The notes: a model not told the origin generated them from the letters alone. A stretch of 64,000 nucleotides of DNA from Tropicimonas sp. IMCC34043 (GCF_003390845.1 NZ_QMEK01000001.1:1922001-1986000), one strand, 5' to 3'. Positions 44,312-55,132 are shown, counted from the stretch's first letter. Made by a program: numbers and translations.

Positions 44312-45634
44312 TCAATGCGATAACATCACGAGTGTCAAAGAGTCGGGAAATCCGCCGAGCGGCGGGGCCAGTGTGATCGTGCAGGGCGGCCCCCAGATCC
44401 CCGGCAACGCGACCAGCCGCGCCCCGTGAAAGATCGCCGGATATCCCGCAAGACGCCGTCGGCGCGGCGCGGTCGCAGGCCAGTCGTCCATGTCGGCAAT
44501 CGTCTCGGGCATCACGGCGCCAATTTCCATTTCCGCGAAGCCGTCGCTGTCGAGCCGCCAGCGCCGGTCCCAGATCGCGCCGCGGTCTGCCCGGGTGCGC
44601 AGCGACGCAACCGCCTTCGGTTCCCGCGCAATCCGGATCCCGGCCGCTTCGGGGGCGATGGTACAGCCATGCAACGTGCCGGCGCGGCCATCGAGCGCGT
44701 CCGCACTTACCTGCTCGAGCGGCGCGGTCCGCGGCCGGTGTTCGGCCGAGGCGACCCAGCGCAGAGCCTGCGCGATCAAGTGCAGCCGGGTCTCGGCATC
44801 AAGCGCCCTGAGGCCCGCGCGGTCGAACAGCACGTCGCCGCGTTCGACCCGTGACAGGCCCGGCGCCGCCTCGGCTGCCCGCCTGTCAAGCGCCTCGCGC
44901 GCCCGCGCCATGCGGCCCGCGGTGGCTGCCAGCCCCTCGACCGTCAGGCCAAGCGCGGCGCCGGTGGCCAGCGCCTGACGCGCGCGCACCCGGTCGAACC
45001 GCGGATCGTCGTTCGAGGGATCCTCGCACCAGTCGATGCCGCGCGCGCTTAGCCAGTCGCGCAGCGCGGCGCGGCGGATCCCCAGCAGCGGGCGAAACAG
45101 CCACGGGGCGTGCCAGGGCAAAGCGGCGGCGGGCGCCGTCGCGGGCGACGGTTGCGCCGCCGTCTCGGGGGGCGTCAGCCGGGACAGTTCGGCCATTCCC
45201 GACAGCCCGGCAACGCCGGACCCGCGGGCAAGGTTGCGCAGCACCGTCTCGGCCTGATCGTCCATGGTGTGACCCATCAGGATGTGGTCGACCTTGCCGA
45301 GGCTCCAGTCCCACAGCAGCTGTCGCCGGGCGCGTCGCGCGGCATCCTGCAGATTGCCGCGATGGTCCCAGCCCGTCCACCGCAAGACGGTGTGCGACAG
45401 CCCCAGCGCGTCCGCGGCGGCGGCAACACCGCGCGCTTCGGCAGCCGAGCCGGTGCGCAACCCGTGATCGACTGTGGCAATATGAAGCCGTACGCCGCGG
45501 TCCCGGGCCCATCCGGCCGCGAGATGCATGAGCGCCGTCGAATCGCCTCCGCCCGAGACGGCAACACCCAGAGAGGTGGGCGGATTGCCCGGGAGCGCCG
45601 CCATCCGGCCCGCGAAATGATCCTCGAGCGTCAC
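44312..45634 (-). CDS. tilS: tRNA(Ile)-lysidine synthase
   Basis: A 440-residue enzyme that attaches lysine to C34 of tRNA-Ile(CAU) with ATP. The PP-loop SGGGDSTALMHLA is near residue 29, and HTMDDQAETVLRNLARGSG is the second catalytic motif. I chose the GTG at 45634 (VTLEDHFAGRM) because its homologous region starts there and it lies 14 bp past the cpoB stop; a longer in-frame start inside cpoB is less likely. Start is uncertain by about ten codons. Between cpoB and ftsH, a standard Rhodobacterales order. Confidence 0.93.
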   Translation of the reverse strand: MTLEDHFAGRMAALPGNPPTSLGVAVSGGGDSTALMHLAAGWARDRGVRLHIATVDHGLRTGSAAEARGVAAAADALGLSHTVLRWTGWDHRGNLQDAARRARRQLLWDWSLGKVDHILMGHTMDDQAETVLRNLARGSGVAGLSGMAELSRLTPPETAAQPSPATAPAAALPWHAPWLFRPLLGIRRAALRDWLSARGIDWCEDPSNDDPRFDRVRARQALATGAALGLTVEGLAATAGRMARAREALDRRAAEAAPGLSRVERGDVLFDRAGLRALDAETRLHLIAQALRWVASAEHRPRTAPLEQVSADALDGRAGTLHGCTIAPEAAGIRIAREPKAVASLRTRADRGAIWDRRWRLDSDGFAEMEIGAVMPETIADMDDWPATAPRRRRLAGYPAIFHGARLVALPGIWGPPCTITLAPPLGGFPDSLTLVMLSH

Positions 45635-45647
45635 CCCTCTTGCCCGC

Positions 45648-46508
45648 TCAGGGGCAGCCGAGCCTGGTGCGCGAGCTTTGTGCCTCGCCGGCGGCGGGCG
45701 TGCCGGGAAACCGGACACCGACCTCGTCGAGGGTCACGCAGGCTTCGTCGGTCTGACCCAGATCGCCCAGACTCTGGCCGAGCCTCAGCAGCGCCTTCGG
45801 CGCCTCGGGACCCTTCGGATCGGCCGAGAACGCGTGCAGATAGGCTTTCGCCGCATCCGGTGTCTCGCCAAGCCCGGCGAGAGCCTCGCCGCGCATCACA
45901 TGCGCAGGCGCCGTCAGCGGGCCGGCCGGATAGGTCTCGGCAAAGGCCGCAAACTGATCCGCGGCGGCGCGAAAGCTGCCGGAATCGAGCGCCGCCTTCG
46001 CTCGATCGAAATCTGCCTGTTCGCCCACTGCCATCTGCACCTGCGGCTTCGTCGCCGGGCGCGCCGCCACCGGTGCCTGCGGCATCGTGCCGCCACCGAG
46101 CGTCGGAGTATCGCCCAGCTTGCCGACATCGCAGCCCGGTTCCAGCTCGCACAGCCGGAACTCCAGATCCCCGATCCGGTTGGTGCCGTCCTTGACCACC
46201 ACCGAAACCCGGTTGCCCAGTTCCTCGGTCTTGGCGGTCAGCCGCTGCAGTTCGGCCTCGATCGCGTCGACCCGGTCGAGCACCGAGCGCGCCTCGACCG
46301 GCGCCGTCGGGCCGGAGGTAGTGGAAAGCTCATGCTTCAACCCCTGGATCTGGCCGTAAAGCACCGTCAGGTCCTGCCGGATATCGGCCAGCGTCTGCGG
46401 ATCGGCCTGCGCCGCGGCCACCGACGGCAGCGCAAGGGCCAGCCCCAGACCGAAGCCCAGGCCAAGACCCAATCCACCGAAAACTCTGCTCCGAACTGCG
46501 CGCATCAC
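45648..46508 (-). CDS. cpoB: Tol-Pal system protein CpoB/YbgF
   Basis: A 286-residue periplasmic coordinator of Tol energy state with peptidoglycan synthesis. Signal peptide to about residue 33 (SVAAAQA). A coiled coil follows (DIRQDLTVLYGQIQGLKHEL and VDAIEAELQRLTAKTEELGN). The C-terminal half carries TPR repeats (FDRAKAALDSGSFRAAADQF and later KAYLHAFSADPKGPEAPKAL). Two adjacent ATGs allow a start at 46508 or 46505. Follows pal on the strand with 7 bp between. Confidence 0.94.
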   Translation of the reverse strand: MMRAVRSRVFGGLGLGLGFGLGLALALPSVAAAQADPQTLADIRQDLTVLYGQIQGLKHELSTTSGPTAPVEARSVLDRVDAIEAELQRLTAKTEELGNRVSVVVKDGTNRIGDLEFRLCELEPGCDVGKLGDTPTLGGGTMPQAPVAARPATKPQVQMAVGEQADFDRAKAALDSGSFRAAADQFAAFAETYPAGPLTAPAHVMRGEALAGLGETPDAAKAYLHAFSADPKGPEAPKALLRLGQSLGDLGQTDEACVTLDEVGVRFPGTPAAGEAQSSRTRLGCP

Positions 46509-46515
46509 GCTCTCC

Positions 46516-47022
46516 TCAGCTGCCCACCGCGCCCTGCAGCGCGGTCACGGCCCGGCGGTTCCTGGCATAGCAGGATTCCTCGGAACAGATCGCGATCGGA
46601 CGTTCCTTGCCATAAGACACGGTGCTCAGCCGGTTGCCCGCAACGCCGCGCGAAATCAGGTACTCCTGAACCGCATTGGCGCGCCTTGCCCCCAGCGCGA
46701 GGTTGTATTCCCGCGTTCCCTGCTCGTCGGCGTGCCCCTCGATCCGGGCGCCGTAGCGGGTGTTCTGGTTCAGCCAGACCGCCTGTCCGTTCAGCGTGCT
46801 GCGCGCCGCCTCGGTCAGCGACGACTGATCGACCGGGAACAACACCGTTTCGCCCACCGTTGCGCGGAAATACTCGGGCGAGGCCGGGTTCGACGCTCCG
46901 CTTCCATAGCCTGCACCAGCGCCCGCACCAGCCCCGCCCGCGCCATAGCGGTTGGGATTGTTACAGGCCGAAAGTCCGAGGATGGCGACCATAAGAGCCG
47001 CCGTGACTGCCGTCTTTTTCAT
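46516..47022 (-). CDS. pal: Peptidoglycan-associated lipoprotein
   Basis: A 168-residue outer-membrane lipoprotein. Lipobox LSAC gives C20 after the signal peptide (MKKTAVTAALMVAILGLSA). A short Gly/Ala linker leads to an OmpA-like peptidoglycan-binding domain: VLFPVDQSSLTEAA, GHADEQGTREYNLALGARRA and SYGKERP, with NRRAV. It interacts with TolB to link the outer membrane to the cell wall during division. Follows tolB. Confidence 0.98.
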   Translation of the reverse strand: MKKTAVTAALMVAILGLSACNNPNRYGAGGAGAGAGAGYGSGASNPASPEYFRATVGETVLFPVDQSSLTEAARSTLNGQAVWLNQNTRYGARIEGHADEQGTREYNLALGARRANAVQEYLISRGVAGNRLSTVSYGKERPIAICSEESCYARNRRAVTALQGAVGS

Positions 47023-47103
47023 GCCCGATCTGCTCCTGTCGGTTTCTGGCGCTGTCCTAGCATTCTGCGGGCGACATGGAAACGCCCCGCAATCGCCGCC
47101 GCC

Positions 47104-48441
47104 TCAGGGCAACAGCGGCGACCAGGCCGGATCCGAGGCCGACCCCGGCGTCGGCACCTTGCGCAGGTTGCGCCCCGAGATGTCGACCGAATAGAGCGCG
47201 GGCTGCGCGCTCGCCCCGGCCCCTTGACGGGTGAACATGATCACCCGGCCGTTCGGCGCCCAGGTCGGCCCCTCGTCAAGGAACGAGGCGGTCAGCAACC
47301 GCTCCTCGGAGCCGTCGGTGCGCATCACCCCGATGTGGAACCGGCCCTCGTTCTGTTTGGTGAAGGCAATCATGTCGCCGCGCGGCGACCACACGGGGGT
47401 GCCATAGCGCCCGGCGCCAAAGCTGATCCGCTGCGCAGAACCGCCCGATGCCGGCATGATATAAAGCTGCTGGGTGCCGGAGCGGTCGGATTCGAACACG
47501 ATCTGGCGGCCATCGGGCGAAAAGCTCGGCGCGGTTTCGATCGCGGGCGTATCGGTCAGCCGGACTGGCGAGGACCCCTGGCGCATCAGGTAGATGTCGG
47601 TATTTCCGCCGCGGCTGTCGGAAAACACGATCGACTGGCCGTCGGGCGAGAACCGCGGCGAGAAGGTCATGCTGCCCTGGCCCTGCGTCACCCTCTGGGG
47701 GCGCGGATCGTCAAGCCGCAACAGATAGATCTCGGGCACGCCGGTCGCATAGCTGGTGAACAGCACCCGGTCGCCGGTGGGCGAGAACCGCGGCGCCAGC
47801 ACCAGCGAGGACGCATCGGTCAGATAGCGCAGGTTCGCCCCGTCGTAATCCATCACGGCGAGCCGCTTGGCGCGGGCATCCTTCGGCCCCTCTTCGTGGA
47901 CAAAGACCACGCGGCTGTCGAAATAGCCGCCCTCGCCGGTGATCCGGGAATAGACCTGATCGGCCACCTTGTGGCCCAGCCGGCGCATGGATTTGGCAGA
48001 GCCCGACAATTGCAGCCCCTCGCCCATCTCGGCGCCCGAGAACACGTCATAGAGCCGGAACTTGACCACCAGCTTGCCGTCCCCGGCCGACCCGACCGCG
48101 CCGACGATCAGCGCCTGGGCGTTGATCGCCTTCCAGTCGGCAAAGCTGACCGGGCTGTCGAAACTCGTGACCCGCGCGATATGGGCCGAGGCCGGGATCT
48201 CGCGGAACAAACCGGTGCCAGTGAGATCGGCGGAGATCACCCGGGTAATCTCGGCCGCTGCCGATGCCGCACCTGCGTCGAGCGGCACGAAGGCCGGGAT
48301 CGCGAACGGCAGCGGTTCGATGACGCCTTCGGTGATCTCGATCCTGAGCGGGCTCTGTGCCTGTGCCGCCGGCGCAGGCAACAGTCCCGCAAGGGCCAGG
48401 GCGGCGGCCGCGGCGAGCGCAAGGGGTCTGAAACTCATCAT
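47104..48441 (-). CDS. tolB: Tol-Pal system beta-propeller protein TolB
   Basis: A 445-residue periplasmic protein. I chose the ATG at 48441; ATGATG there overlaps the tolA stop, so the next codon is also possible. Signal peptide 1-29 ends AQA. The N-terminal TolB domain ([20 protein letters not shown]-like start) is followed by a six-bladed propeller with repeated FSPDG/DIYLM signatures such as [20 protein letters not shown] and [19 protein letters not shown]. It binds Pal and TolA. Confidence 0.97.
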   Translation of the reverse strand: MMSFRPLALAAAAALALAGLLPAPAAQAQSPLRIEITEGVIEPLPFAIPAFVPLDAGAASAAAEITRVISADLTGTGLFREIPASAHIARVTSFDSPVSFADWKAINAQALIVGAVGSAGDGKLVVKFRLYDVFSGAEMGEGLQLSGSAKSMRRLGHKVADQVYSRITGEGGYFDSRVVFVHEEGPKDARAKRLAVMDYDGANLRYLTDASSLVLAPRFSPTGDRVLFTSYATGVPEIYLLRLDDPRPQRVTQGQGSMTFSPRFSPDGQSIVFSDSRGGNTDIYLMRQGSSPVRLTDTPAIETAPSFSPDGRQIVFESDRSGTQQLYIMPASGGSAQRISFGAGRYGTPVWSPRGDMIAFTKQNEGRFHIGVMRTDGSEERLLTASFLDEGPTWAPNGRVIMFTRQGAGASAQPALYSVDISGRNLRKVPTPGSASDPAWSPLLP

Positions 48442-49634
48442 CTGATTCGCATCCTCTCGGGATTGAATACCATCTCGATCCGCTGCCACTGGCCAAACTT
48501 GTCCCGCGGCAACGGATACCCATCCTTCTGACAGCGCAGGATTGCCCGGCGGGCGGAATCGAACGCGGCGCGCACCGCGCCGTCGCTGCCCGGCGTCGCC
48601 TCGATCATGCGGATGCTGTTGCTTATCACCCGGCCGTCCTCCTGCATCTCCATCGCCACCGTAACGGTGACGGCGGCCGATTCCGACCCGACATCGACCA
48701 CCCAGCAATTCTGCACCGCAAGCCGCAGCGCATCCTTCTCGCCCGCGGTCAGCGGCGGGCCGACCGGCGCGTCGGCGGCAGAGCCTGCGCCACTGGCCGC
48801 GGTGCCGTCCGCCATGGCGGCCGCGACTGCGGCGGCGATTGCATCGGCGGCCGGGTCGGCCGGCTTGGTGGACGGAGCCTCGGTCGCCGTGGACTGCGCG
48901 CGGGCGGGTTCGGTCGCAGGCGATGTCGGCTGCGGCGCCGGGGCCTGCGGCCGGGCAGGCTTGGCCGCCGGACGGGGCGAGCCGCTGGGGGCAAGGCCCA
49001 GTACCGTGCCGCCGGCCTCGCGCGTCGCCTCGGTGATGATCTCGGTCGTGGCCGCTTCGGGGGCCGTCGCCTCCTGCGGCTCGACCGGAGCGAGCGACGC
49101 GAGGCTTTCCTCGGGCCGCGCCGCCTGACGCAGCTCATCGGCGGTCACGGCCTCCGGGTCTGGCTGTTCGGCCGCACGCGGTGCGACACGCGGTGCCTGG
49201 CGCGGCGCGGGCGCGTTTTCGGGCGCCAGCACCGCCACCGTGCCATCGGGCACATCGGGGGCGGCCGGGGCGACGGGCGCGCGCGATTCGACCTCGGCCA
49301 CCGGGGTCTGCGGCGCGGGCTCGACCTCGGGTCCCGCCTCGGGGGCGACGGCCGCCGCACTTTCGGGGCGAGGGCTTGCGGGCGGGGCGCGGTCGGGGGC
49401 GGGCAGCGCCGGGGTGTCGGCAACATCGGGCGCGGCAGGGGCTGCCAGCGCCTCGGAGATCTCGGGCACCTTGCCACCACCGCCCATGATCGCGGAAAGT
49501 TCGTCGCTGGTGACGAGCGTCACGTCCGCGACCTGCATCGGTTGCGAACGATCGAACGAAAACAACCCGCCGACCAGAAGCCACAGGATCAGGCCCAGAT
49601 GGGCGGCACCGGAGATCTTGACCCCGGTGTTCAT
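48438..49634 (-). CDS. tolA: Cell-envelope integrity protein TolA
   Basis: A 398-residue energy-transducing protein. One N-terminal helix (about residues 6-28: [20 protein letters not shown]) anchors it in the inner membrane. A very long Ala/Pro/Glu-rich domain spans the periplasm to about residue 270. The C-terminal part ([20 protein letters not shown] and [20 protein letters not shown]-like) is the TolA domain III. I chose the ATG at 49634 because the helix starts there; another ATG at 49652 overlaps the tolR stop. Between tolR and tolB. Confidence 0.93.
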   Translation of the reverse strand: MNTGVKISGAAHLGLILWLLVGGLFSFDRSQPMQVADVTLVTSDELSAIMGGGGKVPEISEALAAPAAPDVADTPALPAPDRAPPASPRPESAAAVAPEAGPEVEPAPQTPVAEVESRAPVAPAAPDVPDGTVAVLAPENAPAPRQAPRVAPRAAEQPDPEAVTADELRQAARPEESLASLAPVEPQEATAPEAATTEIITEATREAGGTVLGLAPSGSPRPAAKPARPQAPAPQPTSPATEPARAQSTATEAPSTKPADPAADAIAAAVAAAMADGTAASGAGSAADAPVGPPLTAGEKDALRLAVQNCWVVDVGSESAAVTVTVAMEMQEDGRVISNSIRMIEATPGSDGAVRAAFDSARRAILRCQKDGYPLPRDKFGQWQRIEMVFNPERMRIR

Positions 49635-49644
49635 CTGAATCCCG

Positions 49645-50118
<474 letters not shown>

Positions 50119-50121
50119 GGC

Positions 50122-50817
50122 TCAGCTGTCCAGTTGCCGCGACAGGATCGTGGCGAATTCGTCGGCAAAGCTCTCGTAGCCGCCGACGATTCGGTCGCTG
50201 TCCGCCGACAGCTTGTTATAGAAGATCACCGCCGGGATTGCCGCCAGCAGGCCGAGTGCGGTGGCAATCAGCGCCTCGGCGATGCCGGGCGCGACCACGG
50301 CAAGGTTGGTGTTCTGCGCGGCCGCGATCTGCTCGAAGGCATTCTTGATCCCCCAGACGGTGCCGAACAGCCCGATGAACGGCGCGGTCGACCCCACGGT
50401 CGCAAGAAATCCGATGCCGCGGTTCAGCTTGTCGGCCTGCTTGGCGATCGCCACGTCCATCGACCGGTCGATCCGCGCCGGTGCACCGGGGATCAGATCG
50501 CCGTCGTCGCGATGCGACCGGCGCCATTCGGTCATGCCGGCGGCAAAGATCCGTTCGGAGGCGCCCGACGGGTCCGGCCCGATCTGTTCGAACAGCTCGT
50601 CGAGCGGCTCTCCCGACCAGAAGGCGCGGTCGAAGGCCTCCGATTCAGCCCGCACCCGGCGGAAACCGATATGTTTCTGGATGATGATCGCCCAGGACCA
50701 GAACGAGGCCAGGATCAGCATGAACATCACCAGCTTCACGGTAATGGTCGCGCGGGCGAACAGCGCCAGCACGGAAAAGTCGACGTCCTGCGCCATGGGA
50801 AGGGATGCGGGGTCCAT
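50122..50817 (-). CDS. tolQ: Tol-Pal system protein TolQ
   Basis: A 231-residue MotA/TolQ/ExbB proton-channel protein. Three membrane helices are visible (about residues 26-46, 130-155 and 170-190), with TVGSTAPFIGLFGTVWGI as the family signature and AEALIATALGLLAAIPAV in helix 3. I chose the ATG at 50817, but another ATG seven codons downstream fits the ExbB start as well. First gene of tolQRAB-pal-cpoB, downstream of ybgC. Confidence 0.95.
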   Translation of the reverse strand: MDPASLPMAQDVDFSVLALFARATITVKLVMFMLILASFWSWAIIIQKHIGFRRVRAESEAFDRAFWSGEPLDELFEQIGPDPSGASERIFAAGMTEWRRSHRDDGDLIPGAPARIDRSMDVAIAKQADKLNRGIGFLATVGSTAPFIGLFGTVWGIKNAFEQIAAAQNTNLAVVAPGIAEALIATALGLLAAIPAVIFYNKLSADSDRIVGGYESFADEFATILSRQLDS

Positions 50818-51047
50818 TAGCCTGCTCGGTGATGCTCGGGTTATGCGCTCTATCGGCGCCGCTGCATGGCTCAGACCGTACTCCGAGTGAAGGGCAAAGC
50901 CAACACGATGCCGTGACGGGGGAACAGGAAAGCGCACAGCCGCGATGGCGCCCTGCGCGGTTCTCCGCCGCCGTCGCACCTTCAGGCGGGCGGGGCTGCC
51001 GCGGACAGGGCTTCAGGCGTCGCGGCATCCGGGCTGGACGGCAGCAC

Positions 51048-51440
51048 TCAGCCCGCGATCAGCGCCCGGATATCGGCCGGCACGCGCACCGCCCGGCCCT
51101 CGGCCGTCATCGTGACCAGCGTCACCTCGGCCTCGAACAGGGTCTGCGCGCCGCGCAGCACCTTTTGCGCCATCACGAAGCTCGCCCCGCGCAGATCGGT
51201 CAGAGCGGTCTCGACCGTCAGCAGGTCGTCGAGCCGGGCCGAGGCGAGGTATTCCGCCGTCACCCGCCGCACGGCAAAGACGATCCCGCGCTCGGCCTTC
51301 AGCGCCTGCTGGTGCAGGCCGCGCGCCCGCACCCATTCGGTCCGGCCACGTTCGATGAACTTCAGGTAGTTGGCGTAATAGACGATCCCCGCCATGTCGG
51401 TGTCCTCATAGTAGACGCGCAGGGTGTGAAGATGGGGCAT
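51048..51440 (-). CDS. ybgC: Tol-Pal-associated acyl-CoA thioesterase YbgC
   Basis: A 130-residue 4-hydroxybenzoyl-CoA-thioesterase-fold enzyme. I started at the ATG at 51440 (MPHLHTLRVYYEDTDMAGIV). The catalytic aspartate lies in YYEDTDMAGIVYYANYLKF. It hydrolyses short- or long-chain acyl-CoA or acyl-ACP. It lies upstream of tolQ in the same direction with 230 bp between, of which nothing looks coding. Confidence 0.94.
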   Translation of the reverse strand: MPHLHTLRVYYEDTDMAGIVYYANYLKFIERGRTEWVRARGLHQQALKAERGIVFAVRRVTAEYLASARLDDLLTVETALTDLRGASFVMAQKVLRGAQTLFEAEVTLVTMTAEGRAVRVPADIRALIAG

Positions 51441-51495
51441 GGCGTGTTCCTCGATCTGCCGCCGGGCTATGCCCAATGGCCAGCCCCCGCAACCC

Positions 51496-53247
51496 TCAGT
51501 CCGACTTGATCAGGCCCGAGAATCCGGCAACCGCCAGCAAGGACAGCGCCCAGCCGACGATGATCTGAACCCACAGGAAGGATCGCGCAAACGCGCCCCA
51601 GCCCCCGGCGCCCTCATCCGGGATCCAGAATTCCTGCATCTCGAGCGCGACGATCGGCAACAGCGTGTCGGCGGAATAGACCAGCGCATGGAACCTCGGA
51701 TAGCGCAGCGCCTCCGGCCGCTCGAGGAAACAGTCGAGCTGGCTTTGCGGCCCGTCCGCCGTCGGCCGGGCCAGACCGGATCTCTGGCCCGCCCCGGCCA
51801 GCGGCACCAGAGTGCCCTCGGGCTGTCCGCACAGCACCCATTCCGGCGACCGCAAGACGACGGCACTATTCGGCTTGAACTGTCCAGCGTCCCAGGCCAA
51901 CTGAAACACCACTATGCCGGCCAGCCAGAAGCCAAACAGCCAGAGAAAGGCCAGCAGCGGCCGATGCCCATAGCGAACCGTGATGTTCAGAACGAAATCC
52001 CGCAGCCTCAGCAGCGGTCCAAGGCTCCACCGCCAGCCGCGCAGCTGCCTTCGCGCCGCCTTACGCTGCAGCGTCTCCTTCGCGATCAGTACCTCGCGCG
52101 CGTCGTCGGCGTGGCCCATCTCGCGCAGCACCTTCGCGCATTGCTCCCAGGGCTGCGGCTTGAACTCGGTGGGCAGATCGACCGCGCGCTGGCGCTTCAG
52201 CCATTCTATGCGCGCCTCCGCATCGGTCCGCGTCCCGGTACCCAAAATGGCGCCATAGGTGAAGCGGTCGAGAACTAGACCGCCCTTCGGCCAAGAATCC
52301 AGATCATCGCAAAGTGCCCCAACCTGTGCCGCCGAAAGCGAGACATCCCCCATGATCCGGCAGGATTGGAGAACCAAGACGCCGGTTACCGAAATTCCGT
52401 CCGCGTAAAACGCCCTGCCGCTCCTCCCGGCCGAAATCCCTGCGCCGACACAGTTGAGGTTGCCGCCCAGTTTCACGCTTGGCAGGCGAACTTCCCCTAG
52501 CGCCATCAGATTGTCCAGAAAGACAGTTCCCGCAGCCGAGAGCCCATCTGCGGAAAACGCATAGCCGTTCTCTCCGGCCATCAGCACCGCGTTGGTGCAG
52601 GAAAGGTCACCGCCCAGTTTAACGCCCATAAGGCTTACTTCCCCGCTGGACTTCAGGTAGTTCAGGAACGCGTAGCCGCCCGCCGAAAGCCGGTCCGCGG
52701 ATAGCGCAATGTCGGCCGTCAAAGCCGACAACTCCACGCCGATGAAGGAGAGGTCGCCGCCAAGTTTTGCGCCCGAAAGGCACACTTTCCCCTCGACCTT
52801 GCTGTAGTTCAGCACCGCGTTTCCGCCAAGCAATAAACGGTCTGCCAGAAGACCGGGCAGATAGCAGGCACCCAGACGCAGATTTCCCAAGCGGGCATCC
52901 CGGAGGATCGGGGCGGCGTCAAAATGGCAAGAAAGCAGCGTAAGGTTGCCCCCGGGATCGCAGCCTTCCAAATCCAACGTGCCGGTAATTCGCCCCCCGT
53001 ATAGCGCTACCCCGTTTTCATGCACCGGCGCCGGCAGCCCCGCGCAGCCGCCGAGGAGGAGGTAGCGCAGGAAGCTGGCGCGCACCTGTACCGCCTCCCC
53101 GGCGTCGGGGCCGGGGCGGCCGTCGCTCACGACCACAACTTCGCCGCTGCCAATGCCGTCGCGCAGCAACACTTCGGCGCGGCTCAGGGCACCGAAGTCC
53201 GTCAGCTTGCGGGGCGGGGCCTTGGGGTGCGGAAACGGATCACTCAT
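51496..53247 (-). CDS. Pentapeptide/right-handed beta-helix-like membrane protein of unknown function
   Basis: A 583-residue protein. Residues about 65-340 show repeating G-x-L/V-x-L/D-x(3-5) units such as GGRITGTLDLEGC, LGGDLSFIG, LGGDLSCTN and LGGNLNCVG, arranged about every 20 residues, suggesting a right-handed beta-helix of bactofilin/pentapeptide type. The middle (about 340-430) is helical and charged. The C-terminus has three or four membrane helices ending WVQIIVGWALSLLAVAGFSG. A conserved-looking segment ALVYSADTLLPIVALEMQEFW precedes the last pair of helices. I do not recognise a named function. Confidence 0.75.
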   Translation of the reverse strand: MSDPFPHPKAPPRKLTDFGALSRAEVLLRDGIGSGEVVVVSDGRPGPDAGEAVQVRASFLRYLLLGGCAGLPAPVHENGVALYGGRITGTLDLEGCDPGGNLTLLSCHFDAAPILRDARLGNLRLGACYLPGLLADRLLLGGNAVLNYSKVEGKVCLSGAKLGGDLSFIGVELSALTADIALSADRLSAGGYAFLNYLKSSGEVSLMGVKLGGDLSCTNAVLMAGENGYAFSADGLSAAGTVFLDNLMALGEVRLPSVKLGGNLNCVGAGISAGRSGRAFYADGISVTGVLVLQSCRIMGDVSLSAAQVGALCDDLDSWPKGGLVLDRFTYGAILGTGTRTDAEARIEWLKRQRAVDLPTEFKPQPWEQCAKVLREMGHADDAREVLIAKETLQRKAARRQLRGWRWSLGPLLRLRDFVLNITVRYGHRPLLAFLWLFGFWLAGIVVFQLAWDAGQFKPNSAVVLRSPEWVLCGQPEGTLVPLAGAGQRSGLARPTADGPQSQLDCFLERPEALRYPRFHALVYSADTLLPIVALEMQEFWIPDEGAGGWGAFARSFLWVQIIVGWALSLLAVAGFSGLIKSD

Positions 53248-53302
53248 AACGGGTCACTCCTGACGGCAGGCTGGAGCGATTTCGCGCGCGGTGCAATGGC
53301 GC

Positions 53303-53923
53303 TCAGGTGACGAGGCGGGCGGCGAGGCGCAGCGCGTGGCTCGGGTCGCGGGCGACCGATGGCAGGGCGGGATCGTAGGCGGCGCGGATCACCCCGGCGA
53401 TGTCGGGGTGCAGGATCGTGTGGCCCTCGGGCGTGCGGGCGAGCGTCGCGCGGCCGGCAAGGCCGGTGTCGGACCAGAGCAGGATGACCTGTGCCAACTG
53501 GCCGAGCGCCAGATCCTCGGCCGGTTGCGCCGAAAGTGCCGCATCCATCCGCAGCAGCACGATGGAGGCCCGGATCGAGCCATCGGGTTCGAACCGGAAC
53601 GCCCGGTACTGGTTGGCCTGGGCAGAGCTCAGCCGCGCAACCAGCCCCGCCAGATCCGGCAGCAGCCGGTCGAGGTCGGGCACGCCGAGCAGCTCCTGCC
53701 AGTCGCGCAGGAAGAAGACCATCAGGTTGGCGCCAAGCTCGGGGTCGGTCTCGGCCATCGGGTGGCCCGCCAACGCCGCCACCGCCTCGCAGGCGCCTTT
53801 CACGATCCCCAGCGTCGCATCCTCGACCCCGAAGACCACCGGCACGATCGGCCGGCCCCAGCGGGCGCAGAGGTAGGACCCGTCCGATCGGGTGAACAAG
53901 GTTTCGATCTGCTCCGGCGTCAT
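53303..53923 (-). CDS. Conserved hypothetical protein
   Basis: A 206-residue soluble protein, no signal peptide or membrane helix seen. It begins MTPEQIETLFTRSDGSYLCA and contains RWGRPIVPVVFGVEDATLGI and a C-terminal RTPEGHTILHPDIAGVIRAAY. I do not recognise a domain. The AT/GC and codon pattern match the neighbours, so it is a real gene. It lies between the beta-helix membrane protein and ruvB, with gaps of about 55 and 146 bp. Confidence 0.7.
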   Translation of the reverse strand: MTPEQIETLFTRSDGSYLCARWGRPIVPVVFGVEDATLGIVKGACEAVAALAGHPMAETDPELGANLMVFFLRDWQELLGVPDLDRLLPDLAGLVARLSSAQANQYRAFRFEPDGSIRASIVLLRMDAALSAQPAEDLALGQLAQVILLWSDTGLAGRATLARTPEGHTILHPDIAGVIRAAYDPALPSVARDPSHALRLAARLVT

Positions 53924-54069
53924 GGCCCCTCCGGTCGTTCAGCGCGATTTCGGGGGTCCCTGCACCACAGCGTGCCGGGCATGTCCAGAACCCTGGCGGC
54001 GATTCCTGCAATGAGATGCGTATCCGGCGGGCGCGGCCAGTGCGGAGAGTGGCGCAGTACGCGGAGCCG

Positions 54070-55101
54070 TCAGTCGAACAGCGCGCCCTGCCCCGGCCCG
54101 GCGGGCGGCGCGAGGCCAAGGTGGCTCCAGGCGCGGGCGGCCAGCATCCGGCCGCGCGGCGTGCGCTGGATCATCCCCTGCTGCAACAGAAACGGCTCGA
54201 TCACCTCCTCGAGCGCATCGCGGCTTTCGGAGAGTGCGGCCGAGAGGGTTTCGACCCCCACCGGACCGCCGCCATAGCTTTCGGCGATCAGCCGCAGATA
54301 ACGCCGGTCGGCGCCGTCGAGGCCAAGCCGGTCGACCCCGAGCCGGGTCAGAGCGCTGTCGGCCAGTTCGCGGGTCAGCCGGCCGTCGCCCTCGACCAGC
54401 GCGAAATCGACCACGCGGCGCAACAGCCGGCCGGCGATCCGCGGTGTGCCGCGGGCGCGGGCCGCAATCTCGCGCGCGCCGTCGGGCTCGCAGGGGATGC
54501 CGAGCAGGCGGGCATTGCGGGTGACGATCTCGTGGAGTTCGGCAAGCGTATAGAATTGCAGCCGGACCGGGATGCCGAAGCGGTCGCGCAGCGGTGTCGT
54601 CAGGAGGCCAAGCCGCGTGGTCGCGCCGACCAGCGTGAAGGGCTGCAGCTCGATCCGCACGGTGCGGGCGGCCGGCCCCTCGCCGATCACCAGATCGAGC
54701 TCGAAATCCTCGAGCGCGGGATAGAGAACCTCTTCGACCACCGGGTTCAGGCGGTGGATCTCGTCGATGAACAGCACGTCGCGCCGGTCGAGATTGGTCA
54801 GGATCGCGGCAAGATCGCCGGGACGCACCAGCACCGGCCCCGAGGTCATGCGGAAGTTCACCCCGAGTTCGCGGGCGATGATCTGGGCGAGCGTGGTCTT
54901 GCCAAGCCCCGGAGGGCCATGAAACAGCGTGTGGTCCATCGCTTCGCCACGCAGGCGGGCAGATTCGACGAAGACCGCCAGATTGGCGCGCGCCTCTGCC
55001 TGTCCGATGAACTCGTTGAGCACCTGGGGCCGCAGGGCGCGGTCTTCGCCGGCCTCGCCGGGCTGGGGATCGGGGCGCAGGATCGGGTCGGGATCGGTCA
55101 T
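54070..55101 (-). CDS. ruvB: Holliday junction branch-migration ATPase
   Basis: A 343-residue AAA+ motor that drives branch migration on the RuvA platform. Walker [13 protein letters not shown] is near residue 62, Walker [11 protein letters not shown], sensor 1 in [10 protein letters not shown]. The C-terminal winged helix has [17 protein letters not shown] and [10 protein letters not shown]. Full length. Separated from ruvA by 115 bp that contain repeat copy D. Confidence 0.98.
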   Translation of the reverse strand: MTDPDPILRPDPQPGEAGEDRALRPQVLNEFIGQAEARANLAVFVESARLRGEAMDHTLFHGPPGLGKTTLAQIIARELGVNFRMTSGPVLVRPGDLAAILTNLDRRDVLFIDEIHRLNPVVEEVLYPALEDFELDLVIGEGPAARTVRIELQPFTLVGATTRLGLLTTPLRDRFGIPVRLQFYTLAELHEIVTRNARLLGIPCEPDGAREIAARARGTPRIAGRLLRRVVDFALVEGDGRLTRELADSALTRLGVDRLGLDGADRRYLRLIAESYGGGPVGVETLSAALSESRDALEEVIEPFLLQQGMIQRTPRGRMLAARAWSHLGLAPPAGPGQGALFD

Positions 55102-55132
55102 CGGTGCCCCCGGGCCGCGCGAGGCGGCGGGC

